A DNA stretch of 64,000 nt from a virus. The notes beneath the pieces were generated by a model. It was not told the origin of the DNA, did no database searches, and saw only the letters and a program-made list of their open reading frames with translations. The stretch is from the IMG/VR virus record IMGVR_UViG_3300025942_000003, positions 1-64,000 of that record; one strand, 5' to 3'. Each line of letters begins with the position of its first letter. Within the stretch, counting starts at the first letter, position 1. Shown here piece by piece: positions 31,261-39,071 of this stretch. Made by a program: the position numbers and the translations under genes.

Positions 31261-32618
31261 GTTTCTATGCTCATGTAAGCTTCGATAAATGCTTGCGCTT
31301 GCGGCGCACAGAGCGCGTTACCGTATCCGCGCAGTTTGCCCATGCGTCCGGAAGCCCCTGTAACCAGCGGGAATAGTCCGGTGCCAATTGGCCTGTACTT
31401 CCCATCTCTGCCGTACCACCAGTCGCAGTCGTTCCAGTAGCCGCGTGTTGCGCCTGCCTCGGCAACTGATCGAGCCGTGATTGGATCGAGCCATCCGGGT
31501 CCACGCCACTCTCGTATAATTTCGCCTCGTGGCATAGTTGTTTCTGACCGCTGCCCTTCCGAGTACCGCCCTTCGCATCCACCGTGTTCGGTGTTGAAAC
31601 CGTTGCTAGTCCCACGATCTTCCGCGCGTAGTCCGTGCTGCCCGCTTCGTTGTAGCCCTTCTGTGCTGGCGTCCCCGCCATCGGAGTTGGAACCGTTGAA
31701 AGAAACACTTGATCCTCTAAGCGGCTTTTGTGATTCATGGCTCGGGCTGGATTGCCCGTTGAGTGCCCCGCCTCTGTTGATCTCGGCGTTGCCACGGTCG
31801 CAAGCATTGCTAGATCGTTGTTCCGTCTTCCGTGATGGAGTTCCTTCCTGTTCAAGTGACGCTTCGCCTGACCGCTGTGATAATCCGAATGTTGCGGCGT
31901 GTTCACATGAGCCAAACTCGCCGCGCCCGGCAAACGATCCGTTCCCTTTGATGGCCCGCCTTTTGGTCCGTCCTGCTGACAGGGTGTTGGCACAGTCGAT
32001 AGCAATGCCGCCGTGCCCAACTTGTAAGACCCTACGCCCTTCATCTTGCCTGCTCGTCGATGGATCGCGTTTCTGGCGTCCTTCACTTCCGGCGCTTCGT
32101 TCTGCTCTTGCGCGTTCGGAGTCGGCAACGAAGTAAATTCGCTGTCTGATGTGCGGAGCGCCAACGCCCGCAGCGCAGGTATCGATCGCCCCGATGGAGT
32201 AACCCTGGTTTTCCAGGTCAGCCGAAACAACGTCGAGCCAAGCAAGTCCGTCTTTTGACGAAACCTGTTCGCCAAAGATTGTGTAAGGCGCGCACTCTCC
32301 AATGAGCCTGAACCATGCAGGCCATAGGTGACGCTTATCTGAGAAGCCTCCCCTTTGCCCGCTTGCACTGAAACCTTGGCAGGGGCAGGAGCCTGTCCAC
32401 ACGGGAGTATCATCTGACCATCCAGCGTTTCTAAGTGCGTAGCTCCAGATTCCAATGCCGGCGAAGAAATGGCATTGCGTAAATCCTCGGAGATCGTCTG
32501 GGTTAACTTCTTCAATGCTTCGCTCATCAACTTCGCCCGGTGCTATCAGATTTTCTTTAATCAACTCTCGAAGCCATGCTGCCGCAAACGGATCGTTTTC
32601 ATTGTAATACGCGCTCAT
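31257..32618 (-). CDS. DNA cytosine-5 methyltransferase (Dcm-like)
   Basis: The start at MSAYYNENDPFAAAWLREL (32618) overlaps an upstream TGA. Motif I is CHFFAGIGIWSYALRNAGW (about residues 50-68) and motif IV is TGSCPCQGFSASGQRGGF with the catalytic cysteine. Next come TIFGEQVSSKDGLAWLDVV and IRQRIYFVADS, and the end has LRGYGNALCAPQAQAFIEAY (motif X region). Between about residues 165 and 370 is a Gly/Arg/Ser-rich low-complexity part, where a second protein is encoded in another frame. It probably protects phage DNA from restriction. Confidence 0.88.
   Translation of the reverse strand: MSAYYNENDPFAAAWLRELIKENLIAPGEVDERSIEEVNPDDLRGFTQCHFFAGIGIWSYALRNAGWSDDTPVWTGSCPCQGFSASGQRGGFSDKRHLWPAWFRLIGECAPYTIFGEQVSSKDGLAWLDVVSADLENQGYSIGAIDTCAAGVGAPHIRQRIYFVADSERARAERSAGSEGRQKRDPSTSRQDEGRRVLQVGHGGIAIDCANTLSAGRTKRRAIKGNGSFAGRGEFGSCEHAATFGLSQRSGEASLEQEGTPSRKTEQRSSNACDRGNAEINRGGALNGQSSPSHESQKPLRGSSVSFNGSNSDGGDASTEGLQRSGQHGLRAEDRGTSNGFNTEHGGCEGRYSEGQRSETTMPRGEIIREWRGPGWLDPITARSVAEAGATRGYWNDCDWWYGRDGKYRPIGTGLFPLVTGASGRMGKLRGYGNALCAPQAQAFIEAYMSIET
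31271..32530 (-). CDS. Overlapping gene inside the Dcm-like methyltransferase gene
   Basis: A 419-codon frame on the same strand lies wholly within the methyltransferase gene. It reads like a known phage protein family: RLTQSLANRFRQKTDLLGST, LFRLTWKTRVTPSGRSIPAL, several VPTP/VATP repeats, and SRWLQGLPDAWANCADTVT near the end, a pattern I remember from proteins encoded beside phage cytosine methyltransferases. Family-level motifs in both frames mean both are likely translated. The function is unknown; it may assist or regulate the methyltransferase. The start may be MSEALKKLTQTI. Confidence 0.7.
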   Translation of the reverse strand: MMSEALKKLTQTISEDLRNAISSPALESGATHLETLDGQMILPCGQAPAPAKVSVQAGKGEASQISVTYGLHGSGSLESARLTQSLANRFRQKTDLLGSTLFRLTWKTRVTPSGRSIPALRALALRTSDSEFTSLPTPNAQEQNEAPEVKDARNAIHRRAGKMKGVGSYKLGTAALLSTVPTPCQQDGPKGGPSKGTDRLPGAASLAHVNTPQHSDYHSGQAKRHLNRKELHHGRRNNDLAMLATVATPRSTEAGHSTGNPARAMNHKSRLEDQVFLSTVPTPMAGTPAQKGYNEAGSTDYARKIVGLATVSTPNTVDAKGGTRKGSGQKQLCHEAKLYESGVDPDGSIQSRLDQLPRQAQHAATGTTATGGTAEMGSTGQLAPDYSRWLQGLPDAWANCADTVTRSVRRKRKHLSKLT

Positions 32619-32704
32619 CGCGTTAGGTCCGCATATCCAAACTGCACAACGAACTGTGCAGGCCACATCATTTCACAACGCTGACATGAGTATGTGGGAG
32701 AGCC

Positions 32705-32821
32705 TCAATCATCGTACTTAAACTGATCGCCGCACTTCTGACAATGCCACTGTTCGGGTGGTATTGAGTCTATAAAATGCTGGTACGCGGGCTCGCTTGC
32801 CCCTCTGTAGCTGAAAGCCAT
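32705..32821 (-). CDS. Short CxxC protein (38 aa), possibly an interrupted zinc ribbon
   Basis: ATG 32821 follows GAGGCGAT. The product MAFSYRGASEPAYQHFIDSI continues with PEQWHCQKCGDQFKYDD and then TGA. After the TGA the same frame reads GSPTYSCQRCEMMWPAQFVV, a second CxxC at the right spacing for a zinc ribbon, and ends at the methyltransferase start. The gene may have been cut by a nonsense mutation or may be read through. Confidence 0.55.
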   Translation of the reverse strand: MAFSYRGASEPAYQHFIDSIPPEQWHCQKCGDQFKYDD

Positions 32822-32858
32822 ATCGCCTCTCTTTTCATCCTGTTCTCTAAAGCCCTTT

Positions 32859-32889
32859 GCCGACCGCCCTCTAGCGTTTAACGGTCGGC
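32859..32889 (-). terminator. 8-bp stem-loop (GCCGACCG / CGGTCGGC)
   Basis: Perfect 8-bp arms enclose a 15-base loop in the gap between the HNH gene and the short CxxC gene. No T-run follows on the minus strand, so it may be an RNA-stability hairpin or a weak terminator. Confidence 0.4.
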
Positions 32890-32985
32890 CTCAGGCTCCG
32901 CACTCCCACACTCAATGTTTGCGATAGATCGTTCGCGCCATTTCTCTGTCTTCTCTGCGTAGCGTTCGGATACCAGCCGCATCAT
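32878..32985 (-). CDS. Possible small acidic-basic helical protein (35 aa or more)
   Basis: From ATG 32985 the frame reads MMRLVSERYAEKTEKWRERS and ends IECGSAEPEADR. The open frame reaches about 11 codons further upstream (VSAETLNALDE), but no normal start is in frame there. An ATG next to AGGAG is two bases out of frame. The coding-like composition suggests a real gene, perhaps with an indel at its start. Confidence 0.35.
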   Translation of the reverse strand: MMRLVSERYAEKTEKWRERSIANIECGSAEPEADR

Positions 32986-33062
32986 TTCATCTAGCGCGTT
33001 TAGAGTTTCCGCAGAGACATTCTCCTAAACATTTGCTTCGGCGCCACATGGTAGTACTACTC

Positions 33063-33464
33063 TCAAGGTTGCGCCTTCCGTTGGTTAATCGTTTCGTTAA
33101 CGATGGCTTTCATTTTCTCTGGAGGCCAAACTTCAATAATGTCGTGTCCGAAGTTGCAGATCAGAATTACGTGATAGAGATCCGCTTCGCTTAGTTTGCG
33201 TCTTTTGGCGTTGTGAGCAAATCCTAAATAGTTATCAACCCCGCAGTCGTGTTTTAGTTTTCCCTGGAGTTCGCATGTCGTAATTCCTACCGCTTCAAAT
33301 CTGCGCTTGATGATCGTCCGCGCACTGTTCCACTGCTTTGTTTTCTTCCCCGGTCCTACACGCTTCGTGCAGCGCTTCGTCTGCTTCGTGCCACGCTGGA
33401 TCGCTTTGCGGGACATGGGCTTGAACTTTCCTCGAGCTTCGGAGTAGGCCTTAGCGAAACTCAT
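33063..33464 (-). CDS. HNH-like endonuclease / recombination protein
   Basis: After a very basic N-terminal half (Lys/Arg-rich, residues 1-50), the pattern ITTCELQGKLKHDCGVDNYL, then GFAHNAKRRK, then HVILICNFGHDIIEVWPPEK gives Cys, Cys, His, Cys and His placed as in a zinc-supported HNH/treble-clef nuclease of phages. It overlaps the helicase-methyltransferase upstream by four bases. A DNA-junction or nicking nuclease is likely. Confidence 0.65.
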   Translation of the reverse strand: MSFAKAYSEARGKFKPMSRKAIQRGTKQTKRCTKRVGPGKKTKQWNSARTIIKRRFEAVGITTCELQGKLKHDCGVDNYLGFAHNAKRRKLSEADLYHVILICNFGHDIIEVWPPEKMKAIVNETINQRKAQP

Positions 33465-35752
33465 ACGGCGTCTGCGAATAGTCCTTCCTGAGTTTTCTCT
33501 GCGGCTCTAAGATTTGCACATGCTTGTTTGAAGTAAGATTCTTTTAGCTCGATTCCGATGAAGTTACGGAGGCGTTGAACGGCCACGTAGCCCTCGCTAC
33601 CGATGCCCGCGAACGGACTCAATACCATATCGTGTGGGTTGGTCCATAATTGGATTGCTCGCTCAATTACATCTAACTGTAAAGGGCAGATGTGGCGTTC
33701 GTCTCTATCCTCTCGTGCTGATTCCCTTTGCAGTGTGCGTGACGGATTTATGTCCATCCAAACAGGCGAAGCGTAGCGTTGCCAAATATTGATTGAGTTA
33801 CGCATGTCGTTCGATGGTCGTGGTAGTTCTGGATTCCAGTTTGCATTATCAAAGGATGGGTCATCACCAACATATGTAGTCAGTGGTCCTTTGACCCGTT
33901 CGGGGTTATCGCCTGACTTTCGCATGGTGACGAGGTAGTCAGGAATTCCCTGCCGACTCATGCATGAGTCTTTGAGTAATTGCTTGTGGAGTAGACCTAA
34001 CGCCTTGGTCCTCTGCATTGCTGTGACTGGATCTTTCCAGATTACTACCTCTGAGTGGTAGATAAAGCCCGCCTCGCTAAACATTCGGATTAACTCGCCG
34101 CGGAAATCCGTAAGACCGATCACACCATCGCGTTCTTTTGAAGTCGGGAGATTCATGCAATGGAAACTCAGCAATCGCCCTGGCATCAACACGCGATGGA
34201 GTTCAACGATTAGATATTGGAAGTGCTCATAGAATTCTGTATGAGTGCGAGCGTTGCCCATGTCTCTCTCGCTTGCTGAATATGTATAGAGCGACGCGAA
34301 TGGGGGCGAAAAGATTGAGTAATGGATTGAATTATCAGGAGTCGTTTTCGATAACTCCACGCAATCCCCAAGCTTCATGATCCAACCTTGGCCGCTCTCT
34401 GTGCGCGTTTGATAGGACTCCGCAGTTCTAACAGTTTGTTTATGGATTGCTTCTGTGTTGTATACGCTCATGTGCTTAACCATTTCTGCCGCCATTCGTG
34501 CAGCATCCGCTTCTTTGCGTTGAATGTTCTTAACTACTGCGCCTTCTGCTTCTGAGGTTATTACATGACAGTGAACGGGCTTCTTTTGTCCAAAGCGCCA
34601 TACGCGCCGGATCGCCTGATACCACTTCTCCCAACTATCAGACAGCCCGACAAATGCGGTGTTCGGACAGTGTTGCCAGTTCATGCCGTAGCCCGCGATC
34701 GATGGCTTAGTGACGAGTACGCGGAATTGACCATCAGCAAATCCGAGCATTCGAGATTCTTTCGCTTCATCAGTATCGGCACCTACTACTTGAACCGCGT
34801 CAGGGATTGCTCTCGTCAGCGCATCGCCTTCTGCGTTAAGGTCACACCACACCAGCCAAGGTTCCGTGCTTTGATTAACCATGTCTGCGGTGACTTGTAC
34901 GCGCTCGTCTAAACTCACACGCCGAGCGGATCGTCTCTCTTCAAGTGTTTGCGCTTCTACTTGAAACAGAAACCCATCAAGCGGTCTATTCGATGAAACT
35001 ACATGTGAGTGATAAGTCAGTGGGGGTAACTCAAACCCCTCGTCAGGGTATCCGAGATCTGATGGCTTCCGAATCATCACGGCCCATTGACAAATCCACT
35101 TCCAGTATTCCTCTTCGGCGTGCCCCTTGAGTCTCCACTTCGACGTATCACCGCCATCGTGAACAAAGAACGTAGATAGCATTTCCGTCCGCGTTAGCAC
35201 ACCCAGAAACTCCGAATGGTTTCCTAACTCCATGAAGTCGTTCGGCGCCGGTGTAGCCGTGCAGCACAACTTCATCGGCGCCTCTCTAAAGCGTTCTATT
35301 AGCGCGTTTCTCGTTGCGCCGGTGAATGATTTGAGGATCGAACTCTCATCGGGAACTACTCCGCCAAAACGTGATGGATCAAATCGGTCAAGCTTCTCGT
35401 AGTTCGTCACAAAGATGCCGTTCTTCCGAATGTCGATGTCGGAATTAGCGACAGAGACTTTTATTCCGAACTTCTTTCCCTCGCGCTCGGTCTGTCTAGA
35501 AACCGCCAAGGGTGCTAGGATCAATACTGGCTTGTTGAGTTTAGCGGTAACAGCTTCCGCCCAGGCTAACTGCATCGGAGTTTTCCCAAGTCCACAATCA
35601 GCAAAGATCGCCGAGCGTCCGCGCTCAATGGACCACCGATCAATGTCTCTCTGAAACTCGAAGAGAGATCCGTTTAGATTGGTCGCTCTGAAGCCGGACG
35701 GATGGACCGTGACGCGCTTGCTATTCAGGAAATCAGCGTATGTAGTTGTCAT
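33461..35752 (-). CDS. SF2 helicase fused to a DNA N4/N6 methyltransferase
   Basis: Residues 1-430 form an SNF2-like helicase: Walker A AIFADCGLGKTPMQ (about 48-61), motif II VVPDESS (about 132-138), motif III CCTATPAPNDF and motif VI QAIRRVWRFGQ (about 379-389). Residues 455-745 form a methyltransferase: MKLGDCVEL, catalytic FSPPFASLY (about 481-489) and, later, the SAM-binding VLSPFAGIGSEGY (about 710-722). The IV-before-I order is that of beta-class amino methyltransferases. One protein thus couples ATP-driven DNA movement to base modification, probably anti-restriction or replication-linked. At 763 residues both domains are complete. Confidence 0.85.
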   Translation of the reverse strand: MTTTYADFLNSKRVTVHPSGFRATNLNGSLFEFQRDIDRWSIERGRSAIFADCGLGKTPMQLAWAEAVTAKLNKPVLILAPLAVSRQTEREGKKFGIKVSVANSDIDIRKNGIFVTNYEKLDRFDPSRFGGVVPDESSILKSFTGATRNALIERFREAPMKLCCTATPAPNDFMELGNHSEFLGVLTRTEMLSTFFVHDGGDTSKWRLKGHAEEEYWKWICQWAVMIRKPSDLGYPDEGFELPPLTYHSHVVSSNRPLDGFLFQVEAQTLEERRSARRVSLDERVQVTADMVNQSTEPWLVWCDLNAEGDALTRAIPDAVQVVGADTDEAKESRMLGFADGQFRVLVTKPSIAGYGMNWQHCPNTAFVGLSDSWEKWYQAIRRVWRFGQKKPVHCHVITSEAEGAVVKNIQRKEADAARMAAEMVKHMSVYNTEAIHKQTVRTAESYQTRTESGQGWIMKLGDCVELSKTTPDNSIHYSIFSPPFASLYTYSASERDMGNARTHTEFYEHFQYLIVELHRVLMPGRLLSFHCMNLPTSKERDGVIGLTDFRGELIRMFSEAGFIYHSEVVIWKDPVTAMQRTKALGLLHKQLLKDSCMSRQGIPDYLVTMRKSGDNPERVKGPLTTYVGDDPSFDNANWNPELPRPSNDMRNSINIWQRYASPVWMDINPSRTLQRESAREDRDERHICPLQLDVIERAIQLWTNPHDMVLSPFAGIGSEGYVAVQRLRNFIGIELKESYFKQACANLRAAEKTQEGLFADAV

Positions 35753-35921
35753 AGGTTTTCTTCGGCCACTTGATCAACCAGTCGCCGCACTGTGAGCACA
35801 ACTCAACATAGCAATTAAATTCTACGGTTGTTGTTGAAATCTTTGTCGGTTTCTTTGCGTTACAAGTGGTGCAGAAACGGGTCTTTCCCGTTGGCTGAAA
35901 CCTGAGAGTTTTATCGCTCAT
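35733..35921 (-). CDS. Small zinc-ribbon protein (62 aa)
   Basis: The product MSDKTLRFQPTGKTRFCTTC is followed by NCYVELCSQCGDWLIKWP, CxxC twice. It overlaps the helicase gene by 20 bases downstream and the 55-residue gene upstream by an ATGA junction. A nucleic-acid-binding role is possible. Confidence 0.6.
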   Translation of the reverse strand: MSDKTLRFQPTGKTRFCTTCNAKKPTKISTTTVEFNCYVELCSQCGDWLIKWPKKTYDNYIR

Positions 35922-36085
35922 CCGCGCATTCCCTTCTTAATCAGTTGAAGTGCCGTTACTGCTCCAAGATAGGACCACGAATAACAAGCGAACTCATTTC
36001 CGTAATAGATGGCCCAACTTAAGGGAGTTTGTCCTGTGTTATCTGGAAACCATTGCGGGACTATACGTAGTCGTTTGCGTTTCAT
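35918..36085 (-). CDS. Small basic protein (55 aa)
   Basis: The product starts MKRKRLRIVPQWFPDNTGQT, goes on with PLSWAIYYGNEFACYSWSYL and ends LQLIKKGMRG. It begins three bases after the upstream stop and its own stop overlaps the next start. No family is recognised. Confidence 0.6.
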   Translation of the reverse strand: MKRKRLRIVPQWFPDNTGQTPLSWAIYYGNEFACYSWSYLGAVTALQLIKKGMRG

Positions 36086-36087
36086 AG

Positions 36088-36348
36088 TTAGAAGCTTGGG
36101 ATTTGGTCTATTGCTATCATTTCCATTCTCTTATTTTGGCAGCACTTGGGCCACGTTAAGTCGACAATCATCACTGCGGTATCTTCAAGGCTGAATTCTT
36201 GAACTGAGTTGCACTCAAAACAGACGGCAGCGAGCATTCCCTCTGGAAAGCCCTTCTCTAGGATCTTCATTACGTTAGCTACACGTTGATCCCCTTCATC
36301 CGGATCTTTAGGTGGCGCTCCTAGTGCTATTGATTGGATGGATTCCAT
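36088..36348 (-). CDS. Small protein with paired cysteines (86 aa)
   Basis: The sequence has AAVCFECNSVQEF and LTWPKCCQNKRMEM, which may form a zinc ribbon, preceded by a helical part (VANVMKILEKGFPEG). It fits closely between its neighbours. The function is unknown. Confidence 0.6.
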   Translation of the reverse strand: MESIQSIALGAPPKDPDEGDQRVANVMKILEKGFPEGMLAAVCFECNSVQEFSLEDTAVMIVDLTWPKCCQNKRMEMIAIDQIPSF

Positions 36349-36362
36349 CGATCGAGCTTTCT

Positions 36363-36575
36363 TTACTTATCCGCTGGTACGGGCGTACTCATGATGAATG
36401 ATTTAACCGCGCTCGTACATTGCCCGCACAAATCGAATTTCGTTTCGTCGGTCTTACCCTGAAACTCGGGAAGTGTTATCGTGATTACTGACCAGTCCAC
36501 ACTGTTGAAGTAATCAACCTGCTTAGAACATCGGTCACAAACCCGCACGTTCCTTGTTGCCGTTTTCTCTCTCAC
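36363..36575 (-). CDS. Small zinc-ribbon protein (70 aa)
   Basis: NVRVCDRCSKQVDYF and FDLCGQCTSAVKSF provide two CxxC pairs separated by about 35 residues of strands (WSVITITLPEFQGK). This is the composition of a single zinc-ribbon domain. It overlaps the upstream gene by about 40 bases. Confidence 0.6.
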   Translation of the reverse strand: MREKTATRNVRVCDRCSKQVDYFNSVDWSVITITLPEFQGKTDETKFDLCGQCTSAVKSFIMSTPVPADK

Positions 36576-37146
36576 CTTTCTTTGCGATCAGTTGTGCAAT
36601 CACCGGCTGTCCTTGGTTTAATTGTTTCAGTTCTCGCGCAGAGGGCAGCAACCGTTCATTTGCTTCTTTTCTTGCTACAAGTTGATCATAGATCTTCATG
36701 AAGTGTGCGCGGTCTGCTACCGCATTGTCGGACTCAAATAAAGTAGACCAGCCGCCAATTGCCTCCACTGTTTCCACAATAAAGGGATGCTCAATCGGTG
36801 GTCTAGGTCGCGGAGGATATGACTCGTATGGTCCGTATCGCTTCATTCGCTGAACCACCACGCCCCACGCTTCGCCGGCTGAAAGTACATCCCTCGGCGC
36901 GGTCAGAAGCCTCCACTTTTCTCTGATCTCCGCAACGCTAGGAAAAAACTTTAATTCAGACCCGCACTGGTCCAACGCCACCATTAACTCCGACACTGAA
37001 ATATCACAAAGCTTGACTGCGTACGCCTTGCAGTTCTCCGTGCTGACTTCTTCGCGTGGATACATCGTGGCGAGCGCTCCGATCATCTCGCTAATTTGCG
37101 CTTTTGCTTCACTGCTATTGGGTTCGGGATCGCTAGTCATGCTCAC
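36535..37146 (-). CDS. Helicase-loader-like protein
   Basis: The 203-residue protein has a helical N-domain (ISEMIGALATMYPREEVSTE) and a middle typical of phage replicative-helicase loaders and inhibitors: ELKFFPSVAEIREKWR. Further on are ETVEAIGGWSTLFESD and DRAHFMKIYDQLVARKEAN. The W.....D......F...Y pattern near the C-terminus recalls the G39P/DnaT-type loader family. No replicative helicase gene is nearby, so a host DnaB would be loaded. Assignment is by pattern only. Confidence 0.55.
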   Translation of the reverse strand: MSMTSDPEPNSSEAKAQISEMIGALATMYPREEVSTENCKAYAVKLCDISVSELMVALDQCGSELKFFPSVAEIREKWRLLTAPRDVLSAGEAWGVVVQRMKRYGPYESYPPRPRPPIEHPFIVETVEAIGGWSTLFESDNAVADRAHFMKIYDQLVARKEANERLLPSARELKQLNQGQPVIAQLIAKKGERENGNKERAGL

Positions 37147-37337
37147 TTTTTAGTAAACCCCCGCTTTCTGACTGGGGTGCGCGGCATAGCCATCTCTACG
37201 TGGGTAGGATATATCCGTGCTTCTACGCAGTTTCTTTGTAACAATTCAAGGGCTTGGACATACAAGCCCACGTCGGCAAGTTTGCGCGCCTTCTCTGCGA
37301 TAACTGACGGTGCCAACGTGTAGGTTTCACAGTCCAT
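37143..37337 (-). CDS. Small helical protein (64 aa)
   Basis: It overlaps the loader-like gene by four bases. The product MDCETYTLAPSVIAEKARKL and ADVGLYVQALELLQRNCVEA is helical with a basic tail (RTPVRKRGFTKK). The function is unknown; a replication accessory role is suggested only by position. Confidence 0.5.
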   Translation of the reverse strand: MDCETYTLAPSVIAEKARKLADVGLYVQALELLQRNCVEARIYPTHVEMAMPRTPVRKRGFTKK

Positions 37338-37346
37338 ATTGAGAAG

Positions 37347-37916
37347 TCAGGATCGGCCCTCATTTCTATAATATGCCGCCGCTTCTTTTGCTGCGTCTAT
37401 GCTGCGATCTGCTCTCGTGGTGGTGCTTCTTTTCCCTCGTGCCATCCATTGACCTATCTCGCTTTTGACAGTCAACCACCCACGAAAACGATCTCTCCAA
37501 ATTTCTCCGTTGAGCGCCTCGTAGCACTCTTTGAGTATTTCAACAGCGTAGCGATCAACCAGATACTTGAGCACTGCCGCCTGTGCTCCAGCGTCGCCGA
37601 TCGGCCCCTTAATGTGATCGTGATGAAACTTCATCAACTCACGGTGGGCACCGCCGTTTCCGTTTGATTCTGGAGGCGTAATCTGTTGTGCTGAGATGCG
37701 CCCGGTCTTTAACTTTGCAATATAGCCGTTTGAGAAGTTCAGCCCTTTGCGCATGGCCTCATCATTTACTAATTCTACTTCTGCCATGATGCGGTAGATC
37801 TTCTTGTCGCGCTTTGGGCCGTGCTCTTGGGCCATTGTTTTCTTTAGAGCGTTCAAAGCCTTCTGCAAAGTAGTTGCCAGTATTTGTAAGGATGCGCGTT
37901 CAGGGGATTCGCCCAT
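37347..37916 (-). CDS. Hypothetical protein (189 aa), possible replication accessory
   Basis: The product is basic and helical with segments KALNALKKTMAQEHGPKRDK and FSNGYIAKLKTGRISAQQIT. The second resembles a weak HTH. A later part, QAAVLKYLVDRYAVEILKEC, is helical, and the end is Arg- and Ala-rich. It is next to the loader-like gene. No family is recognised. Confidence 0.5.
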   Translation of the reverse strand: MGESPERASLQILATTLQKALNALKKTMAQEHGPKRDKKIYRIMAEVELVNDEAMRKGLNFSNGYIAKLKTGRISAQQITPPESNGNGGAHRELMKFHHDHIKGPIGDAGAQAAVLKYLVDRYAVEILKECYEALNGEIWRDRFRGWLTVKSEIGQWMARGKRSTTTRADRSIDAAKEAAAYYRNEGRS

Positions 37917-37981
37917 GTATCGTTAGTTTCTTTCGTTGCTGAGATAGGTAGAGCATAGACCTCCTTGATCGATGAGAGTAG

Positions 37982-38389
37982 TCAAGTAGCGCTGATTCGT
38001 GTTTCCTTGAACTTATTTAGCATTGAGAAGTGGTGGTCGCGCTCAGGATCTTCCTCGTAAGCGTAATTGTCTTTTTCCAGTTCTATCCAGAATGAACGAT
38101 CCTCATATGAACGCATGAACGCCGCTTCATCGACGGACCATTCTGACCTTGGTTTCTCGTAAAGCGCCTTTGCCCTGTTGATCGCCCGATCCTTATCCCA
38201 ATCGTGTCGTTGGCGATTATCTTCGGCCTTCTTTGCTGTCTGATATTGGCGTACGGCTTCATCAACGAGAATAGCGGCCTGCTTTCTCATCTCGTTTATC
38301 TGGTCCAAATCCATTTCCTGATCGCTTGATAAAGCAACCTCAAAATGGCAATAGTCATATGAGCGCATCACTTTAACCGCTGCTTTCAT
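37982..38389 (-). CDS. Acidic phage protein (135 aa)
   Basis: ATG 38389 follows AAGGAG. The product begins MKAAVKVMRSYDYCHFEVAL and has a long charged helix (INEMRKQAAILVDEAVRQYQ, TAKKAEDNRQRHDWDKDRAI). It continues with ALYEKPRSEWSVDEAAFM. I have seen similar short proteins in phage early regions but cannot name a function. It may bind single-stranded nucleic acid or another protein. Confidence 0.6.
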   Translation of the reverse strand: MKAAVKVMRSYDYCHFEVALSSDQEMDLDQINEMRKQAAILVDEAVRQYQTAKKAEDNRQRHDWDKDRAINRAKALYEKPRSEWSVDEAAFMRSYEDRSFWIELEKDNYAYEEDPERDHHFSMLNKFKETRISAT

Positions 38390-38427
38390 CTTTTTCTCCT
38401 TCTTCATCGCAGACATGCGTACAGTAT

Positions 38428-38721
38428 CTAATTAAGATCCGCCTTTGGTAGTTGTGCTCGTCTCTGTTGGTTCAACTCCACGGCCATGTAATGCAGAGCG
38501 CGTTTCATCAAGTGTCCCGGCGTTCCATTCACTTGCTCAATAAATTCCGCATCGCATCCCTCTTGCAGTACTCCGATAACACGGTCTTCGGACCATCCAG
38601 CCAAAAGCATATTGCGCTGCATCTCGAATACCTGTTTAAGTTCAGGATGTGCTGAGCATAAAGCTTCATAAATTTCTTTGTCACTAAAGGCCGCGTAATG
38701 TTCAGGTGATCGGTTACTCAT
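38428..38721 (-). CDS. Hypothetical helical protein (97 aa)
   Basis: The product MSNRSPEHYAAFSDKEIYEA, then QVFEMQRNMLLAGWSEDRVI, then IEQVNGTPGHLMKRALHYMA is helical and close to neutral. It is related in feel to the 99-residue gene at 40947 (both have an MLLAGW / MVAWGY helix followed by a V...L segment), so they may be distant paralogues. The function is unknown. Confidence 0.55.
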   Translation of the reverse strand: MSNRSPEHYAAFSDKEIYEALCSAHPELKQVFEMQRNMLLAGWSEDRVIGVLQEGCDAEFIEQVNGTPGHLMKRALHYMAVELNQQRRAQLPKADLN

Positions 38722-38765
38722 CGGCTAACTCGTGATGCTTGCTTGGATGTGGAGCACTATTGAAA

Positions 38766-39071
38766 TCAAAGTCCGCATCGATCTAACTCCGTAGGTCGCA
38801 TAGCACGACGACGGTGCGGGTTTGGTTGCGGATAACGGTTTTCCGTGCGAACGTATTGGACCGGAGGCGACGGACGAATTAACTCCTGTAACTGCCGCGT
38901 AAACATCTCGCCTGTGGGCTCATCAAGCTCTAAGGTCTGACCATTGTCAAACGTGACCGTGTAACAGACCCGCTCGTTCTCCGTCCTTTCCACATACAAA
39001 ATGCGCTCGTTATTCATGAGCATATTTCTAGTGCAGTCTCGCCAGTTCGTTGACGTGAAGATCTCATCCAC
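38766..39071 (-). CDS. Hypothetical protein (101 aa), first gene after the gene-free region
   Basis: ATG 39071 follows AAGGTGG. The middle is strand-rich (ERILYVERTENERVCYTVTF, DNGQTLELDEPTGEMF), with a Pro/Arg-rich end. Internal ATGs at codons 17 and 19 are possible starts. It is the first gene downstream of a 980-base gene-free stretch. No family is recognised. Confidence 0.5.
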   Translation of the reverse strand: MDEIFTSTNWRDCTRNMLMNNERILYVERTENERVCYTVTFDNGQTLELDEPTGEMFTRQLQELIRPSPPVQYVRTENRYPQPNPHRRRAMRPTELDRCGL

